Shown: positions 58,910-64,000 of the stretch, one piece after another
How the letters are laid out: each line of letters starts with the position of its first letter
Position numbering within the stretch: the first letter of the stretch is position 1
Source: Ornithodoros turicata
Taxonomy: Eukaryota > Arthropoda > Arachnida > Ixodida > Argasidae
Assembly: GCF_037126465.1 (NCBI RefSeq)
Contig: NC_088202.1
Coordinates: 132,880,123-132,944,122 of the forward strand
Direction of reading: 5' to 3'
DNA length: 64,000 bases
Made by a program: the position numbers and the translations under genes
Notes under the pieces: model-generated
What the model saw: the letters and a program-made list of their open reading frames with translations, nothing else
Database searches by the model: none
Told to the model about the DNA's origin: nothing

Positions 58910-59161
58910 TACACTCTTAAAAACGAGCTTCACCGCATAGCACGCTCCCAGCCAACCATCATCTCGAATGATATCGTTATCTGCCCTGATTTGTTGAAAA
59001 TGGGGGCGTACGCCTTTTTTGTGACACTTATGCTGTTCATAATTGTCACAAAAAGGCGTACGCCCCCCCGTTTTCAACAAATGAGAGGCGAGAACGATAT
59101 CATTCGAGATGATGGTTGGCTGGGAGTGTGCTATGCGGTGAAGTTCATTTTTGAGAGTGTA
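58910..59161. mobile_element. Palindromic MITE, 252 bp
   Basis: TACACTCTTAAAAACGAGCT to the inverted TTTTTGAGAGTGTA, with arms of about 110 bp holding GCTCCCAGCCAACCATCATC, GATATCGTT and AAAAAGGCGTACGCCCCC and a short loop. Same ends as the next element and the MITE in gene B. Confidence 0.85.
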
Positions 59162-59218
59162 GGTGGTGTTGGTTGTGCACACCGCATGCAGGTGCCAAGT
59201 GAGTCCCATTTCTAACCC

Positions 59219-59279
59219 TACACTCTTAGAAATGAACTTCACCACGTGCTATGTGGTGAAGTTCATTTTTAAGAGTGTA
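59219..59279. mobile_element. Minimal palindromic MITE, 61 bp
   Basis: TACACTCTTAGAAATGAACT, then TCACCACGTGCTATGTGGTGA and the inverted AGTTCATTTTTAAGAGTGTA. Essentially only the terminal repeats of the preceding element, 58 bp from it. Confidence 0.85.
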
Positions 59280-59597
59280 TATGAACTTCATAGCTGGTAT
59301 GTTTCACCCGCAACCCTTAAAAAGGATCGCGGATTAACCTCCCTAAAAAGGTATCATATCCTGCGTTAATAGATACAGAGAAGGAGATCATGGGCGTCAG
59401 ATTGATGCGGGTGATGTTATGCCATCGAAAGTTCGCCGCACAGTGACAATGGTATCATAATATCCAATGTTAACTATATGTACGTATATCGACTGGAAGA
59501 TGTTCAAAAACAGGGTCATAAAACGTTTATTTTTATTTAAAAACAACAACTTAAGAGACTTAGACTTAGAGACAACTTAGAGACTTAGAGAAACAGC

Positions 59598-59678
59598 TTA
59601 AGAGACTTTCACTGCCGCATTCACACACCGTCCATTCTGGCATACTTTGTTCTTACCGCAGGGCTCAAGACACGGCTT
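59598..59678 (-). CDS. Last exon of a Cys-rich secreted-type peptide
   Basis: Minus strand. Acceptor GTTTTATTTTCAG precedes 59678. The phase-0 exon encodes 26 residues beginning KPCLEPCGKNKVCQNGRC and ends at TAA 59598. AATAAA repeats (inverted TTTATT at 59526-59537) lie about 65 bp downstream. Length (81 bp), entry phase and position of the poly(A) signal equal those of peptide gene A, but the four-Cys spacing differs (C-x3-C-x5-C-x4-C). Upstream exons were not found in 59.7-64 kb. Two disulphides are likely. Function unknown. Confidence 0.45.
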   Translation of the reverse strand, partial: KPCLEPCGKNKVCQNGRCVNAAVKVS

Positions 59679-59699
59679 CTGAAAATAAAACAGCGAAAC

Positions 59700-62600
59700 G
59701 ATAAGTACGAAACTGAGCCTGTTAACAACTGCAATCCGTGCTTTGTTCAGTGCGTGATTAACTTCACATTCAACCATTTTAGCTCGTCATTTTGTTTACG
59801 AATTTGGTGTTACTGCTGTAAATTGTCGAAAGATTCGCTGGGTTCCTGTGTAATGACTGCTACTGGAACGGAACAAGTCAGAAGTGATATCGAATGTATG
59901 AGGATAGTTTGTGCCCGTAACATCGAAGCACAGTTGCGTAAGCTCGTGTAAATCATTCTGCTCGTCATTGTAACGCTCTAATAGTGTGGTGTGGTTGCTG
60001 ACATGCCCCTAAAATGGTGGCAGCAGCGTGCGTGACCTAAAAGACCGTAAGGCAGTTATTTAAGAATATTACGGTGAGTGAAAATAGGATATGCTAATGC
60101 ACGATGCAAGGGTGTAAATATTCAGCCGGTATCGACTACAATTCGGCCTGCATGTGCGCGTACTTTTTTCACTGAGAAATGTACAGCTCCCGTCAACCTT
60201 AATAATAACACTCGAAAAAATTCACTCTAATTTCCGAGCGCGATAGCAGCCACCCTGGGGACACTGGGGGAATGTTAAGTGGACAAAATCATTGCGTTAC
60301 ACTAGCACAATAATTATGTTCAATTAAGATTTCCTTATGGCCCCAAGGATTGCTGTAATCGCGCTCGGAAACGAGACCATATTTTTTCCAGTGTTATTAT
60401 TAAGGTTGACGAGAGCTCTGCCTTGAGCTTGAGGAAAACCGAACGAAGACACACAAACAGAAAAGACACGGTTCATCCACCAGTAAGGCAAGAAAAAAAA
60501 AAACTTAGTGAAATACATTAGGAGGTTCTTTTGTTCGTCCAGCATGATGGAAAGGAAATGGTGACAGGAGGGTAGCTAATGCAATGCGGAACTTCGGTGA
60601 TTTCTGCTGCTTCCACGAGTACTGGCCGCATCATTATTCCAGCGGGCGATTTCTCCACTAGTATGAAGGCGCTGGTTGCAGGTCAAACTAGTTCACCCGA
60701 ATTAACGTTTAGTCATGACGCCCTCCACTGACAACCCAAGACTTTTTAATGTTACTCTACGCTTAAAACAAGGCGTTTGCTGGACGGATTACACCAAGCG
60801 AAATCTAGTAGACAAGGGATATATCAATCAATGTTAAGGTGGGCCATGATGAAGTCATGTGCTCACGTGGTGTCTCCTTCCCTAATTCATCAAACCGCAA
60901 AGGTTAGAAGGACCGGTAATGAACGAATATAATTGTCCTTCAGTTGAAACATATTCCAGGTTCGCTCAACAACTCCTTGCAATCAGAAAGCCTAATCGAC
61001 AACAACTCTGTCGTCAGATGTTGAACACTGCTTCACACTACGTCCGCCAGTCGAACGCTTACCGGAGCGGGGTCATGGTCACGGGAGGCTGCGTACAAGT
61101 AACGATCATAACGTACTTCCTAACGTGGTCCATTAGATTTTTGTCTTCATGGTGGATGAGCCGCGTACCGTCTGATTGTGTGTCATCGTTTGATTTTCCT
61201 CAGACTCAATGTGCATCTTTGAATTTATTTATGTATTCACGTACCCTCAGTGCCTGGAAGGTATCACAGAGGGAGTTGCATGATACATAAAAGAATGTCA
61301 CACAAACATAACGTGACCGTGTACACACGTAGCATGTCATCTAGCATCTAGATTGAGCAAACAGCACAGTTAACAGAATAAATGAGTTTCCGAGATCACA
61401 GTTAATGACAGTCAATCAATCACACCTGAAATCATTCACAATGCCAAACCAAGTTGCGTTATTCCTCACATTTCCACGACCTGTGATCCGATGAGCATGC
61501 GACATTGGGGGTATCCCAATATCCAAGAACTAAGGATCCACATGTTCAAGACCCGACACAGTCTAATGCTGGCAACGCCTGCAACACACGCGGGGACCTT
61601 TGTAGTCAACGAAGCAATGTCCTTGCTCTCACTACAGCACTATTTATATCTCTCGTGACCATAATCTAACGAACGCCGCTTCGTTTTGTGTTGCTGCAGC
61701 GTCTCCGCTGTGTTAAGCCTAACTGTCGTTAACATGTGCCTTTCATTCGCTTAAACGACTTGGATGAACGTCGAAAACACGCTAAGGTAGCACGTTGCTC
61801 AATGATAATCTACTTTGTAACAAGGTCCTTCTCGGACCTCGAAGATACATGCCTTGGTTTTCCAATTTGTAATTTTTGTATTGCGGATATTGAGATCTGG
61901 CATAGTGAACACTGGGATATCGTGGTATACCCGCATTGTGTGCACGCTGCCCATTACTCCCTATACCCAGCGTACTATTGTTAATGAAACAGAATTTGTC
62001 TGCTTGTGCCATGACATCATAGCGCTTCATTAATTTGGCAATGTCTGCCGGTAGTTTGCGGTAAATCACTCAAAGACAATGCGTCTGACTTCACAGTAAA
62101 ATGTACTGATATGTGTTTAAAAGCGTCTACGGAGGAAAAGTACGTCTTAGGATCAGTTTGCACGTCCAGTTCTAACAAGTGGTCACACCGCACTAATAAC
62201 GAATGATCAGGCTCGCCGTCGTCATCACACTGGATATGAGCATATGAAAACGGCCGGAATGTCCGAAAAAACGTTAAACGAAAAAGCGCGTGTTAGAAGC
62301 TATTACTTTGCGCCGTTGATCGACATATAGCCACGGTTGTCATCAAACGAGCGACCTCTGCAGAGGGTCTGCTAAGGCAGAGATTTGAACGACGTTCGGA
62401 GCAAGCTCTCCAGCTATAATCGTGAAGCTTTCTAGCCTAGTTAAATACATCAAGGCCTAGGTATGATCACGGGTATGATACCGCTGTCTAGTGCGACTTC
62501 GAATCGCACGACGGGCTGCAGTATCACACATGCAGCATCTACTTCGCAGTCTACAACCTGGGTGCATAGGAACAAGAACGATGCTGCGGTATGTTTTCGG

Positions 62601-62960
62601 ATGTATCTGGCGGAGTTTTATCCGGGGCCTGTCTGTTGTCCAACGTCTTACCAAAGAGCTATCAAGGAAAAACTTATTCTACGCGTGATGCTAAATCTCC
62701 TCCGAATTATTGTTTTATGCTGCCTTCTTTTAGTCTATGCCACGCTTTCTGTAGTTTATTGTTACGCCGAATGGGACAGTAGTTTGTGATTAGGGCAGAC
62801 AGGAAGAACATCAATACAGAAATACCGACCGATATTTAGCGTTTATTCTCAGTGGTTCTCATCTGCAGCTCAGTGGCATTTCCGCTTCGCTATGGCTCAC
62901 ACTTTAACTGCCGTGGTTTTCAGGCTATGATTCGGCTTCCAAAATTATTATTACTGATGA
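59700..62960. other. Stretch without a supported gene
   Basis: A repeat appears twice in opposite orientation: minus about 60495-60425 and plus about 61130-61205 (TGGTGGATGA.CCG.GT, TGTGTGTC.TCGTT.G.TTTTCCTCA). A further inverted pair (GAGCGCGATAGCAG near 60237 and inverted CCCCAAGGATTGC..GCGCTCGG near 60340-60366, with TTAATAATAACACT on both sides) marks a small element at about 60160-60415. No exon is supported. Confidence 0.4.
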
Positions 62961-62965
62961 CTTAC

Positions 62966-63041
62966 AAGAATGTTTTACAGTAGAGTCACATCTGGTTAAC
63001 TGTTCATCATCCTCATCGCCTCTGGCAGTCCCAGCGTGAGC
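62966..63041 (-). CDS. Candidate exon downstream of the 66-bp repeat
   Basis: Minus strand. A good acceptor (GTGCTATCTCAATTTCAG) precedes 63041 and a good donor (TTCTT/GTAAGT) follows about 62966. Read in phase 0 it gives an acidic segment GTARGDEDDEQLTRC. Spliced from the repeat exon donor at 63124 (phase 1) it would instead stop after nine codons. Either the repeat protein ends here or the two are not joined. Confidence 0.3.
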
Positions 63042-63124
63042 CTGAAATTGAGATAGCACTTTATTGAAATTAGAACTGACCGCTGAAATGTATTCAGTGC
63101 CACCAGCACACATTGATCACGTAC

Positions 63125-64000
63125 CTGGCATTAGTCTTGTTGTCTGACTTACGCGTTGCTGTTGTACGGACACCTGTCCATGTCCAAACGGCAGAGTTCG
63201 GTCATTACTTTGGCTTGCTGGTACCTGTTGTAGAGATACCTGTCCATGTCCAAACGGCAGAGTTCGCTCATCACTTTGGCTCGCTGGTTGCTGTTGTAGA
63301 GATCGCTGCCCATGTCCAAACGGCAGGGTTCGCTCATTACTTTGGCTTGCTGGTTGCTGTTGTAGAGATCGCTGCCCATGTCCAAACGGCAGGGTTCGCT
63401 CATTGTTTTGGCTCGCTGGTTGCTGTTGTAAAGATCGCTGCCCATGTCCAAACGGCAGGGTTCGCTCATTGCTTTGGCTCGCTGGTTGCTGTTGTAGAGA
63501 TCGCTGCCCATGTCCAAACGGCAGAGTTCGCTCATTACTTTGGCTTGCTGGTTGCTCTTGCAGAGATACCTGTCCATGCCCGAACGGCAGGGTTCGCACA
63601 TCGCTTTGACTTGCTGGTTCCTGTTGCACAGACACCTGTCCATGTCCAAACGGCATGCTTCGCTCATTACTTCGGCATGCTGACTGCTGTTGTACGGACA
63701 ACTGTCCATGTCCAGCTGGCAGAGTTCGCTCATTACTTTGGCTTGCTGGTTCCTGTTGTACAGATCGCTGCCCATGTCCAAACGGCAGGGTTCGCTCATT
63801 GCTTTGGCTTCCTGGTTGCTGTTGTAGAGATCGCTGCCCATGTCCAAAGGGCAGGGTTCCCTCATTGCTTTGGCTTCCGGGTTGCTGTTGTAGAGATCGC
63901 TGCCCATGTCCAAACGGCAAGGTTCGCTCATTGCTTTGGCTTCCTGGTTGCTGTTGTAGAGATCGCTGCCCATGTCCAAAGGGCAGGGTTCCCTCACTGC
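63125..64000 (-). CDS. 66-bp tandem repeat encoding a Gln-rich 22-residue repeat (partial)
   Basis: About 13 head-to-tail units of 66 bp (63156-64000, continuing past the window) with no length change in any unit. Minus frame 1 gives units like LPFGHGQRSLQQQPASQS plus NERT, with GHGQ constant. Minus frame 2 (CRLDMGSDLYNSNQQAKV type) is also open and stops at 63149. Frame 1 continues to a consensus donor CCAG/GTACGT (exon end 63125, phase 1). Could be a repetitive secreted or structural protein exon, or a non-coding minisatellite that is open because 66 is a multiple of three. The start lies outside the window. Confidence 0.45.

Noticed and set aside
63403..63609. Cys-rich + frame (WLAGCCCRDRCPCPNGR repeats)
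   Set aside because: Antisense of the 66-bp tandem repeat; open only over about three units, interrupted elsewhere, and without splice context.
63149..63997. Minus frame 2 of the tandem repeat as the main product
   Set aside because: It stops before the consensus donor at 63124, whereas frame 1 reads into it; kept only as an alternative.

Overview
The window looks like animal, and most probably tick (Ixodida), nuclear DNA. It is gene-poor, its coding exons are split by introns, and it is saturated with non-autonomous DNA transposons, a Penelope-like retroelement with a GIY-YIG endonuclease, decayed non-LTR elements and tRNA-derived SINEs. A long intronless SLC22-type transporter and a TRPC-like channel are the two well-conserved host genes. 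The tick assignment is an inference from gene style and repeat content; no species can be named.

Layout. 1-7.8 kb: no secure gene, mostly repeats (nested foldback at 2.03-2.34 kb, a + strand Penelope fragment at 4.6-5.2 kb, a TCCCATTTCGCCTA-type repeat at 6.2-7.2 kb). 7.84-9.90 kb: intronless SLC22-like transporter on +. 10.1-14.1 kb: a foldback element split by a minus-strand Penelope-like element with tandem terminal repeats. 14.3-14.9 kb: tail of a non-LTR element. 17.2-17.75 kb: a small single-pass membrane protein. 18-31 kb: terminal-inverted-repeat elements, plus a minus-strand four-helix membrane exon at 25.3-25.8 kb. 31.0-34.1 kb: TRPC-like channel on +.

34.6-51.7 kb, minus strand: two related three-coding-exon genes for short secreted peptides (93 and 117 residues), assembled here from splice sites. 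They share a 5' splice context before the ATG, a signal-peptide exon ending in DKA, identical intron phases (2, then 0), a middle exon containing VNN, and a last exon with a C-x2-G-x2-[WY]-D-x5-C core. I do not recognise the family. It is the best candidate here for something undescribed. In the second gene a MITE has landed inside the last exon and now supplies the C-terminal tail and the stop codon; its first coding intron also holds a 1.8 kb foldback element. A lone minus-strand Cys-rich last exon at 59.6 kb, again 81 bp long, may be a third secreted peptide gene.

51.7-64 kb: more TIR elements, a SINE with perfect target-site duplications, and at the right edge a 66-bp tandem repeat (about 13 copies, continuing past the window) that is open in two minus-strand frames and ends at a consensus splice donor. 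Most other open frames appear to be chance or shadow frames.
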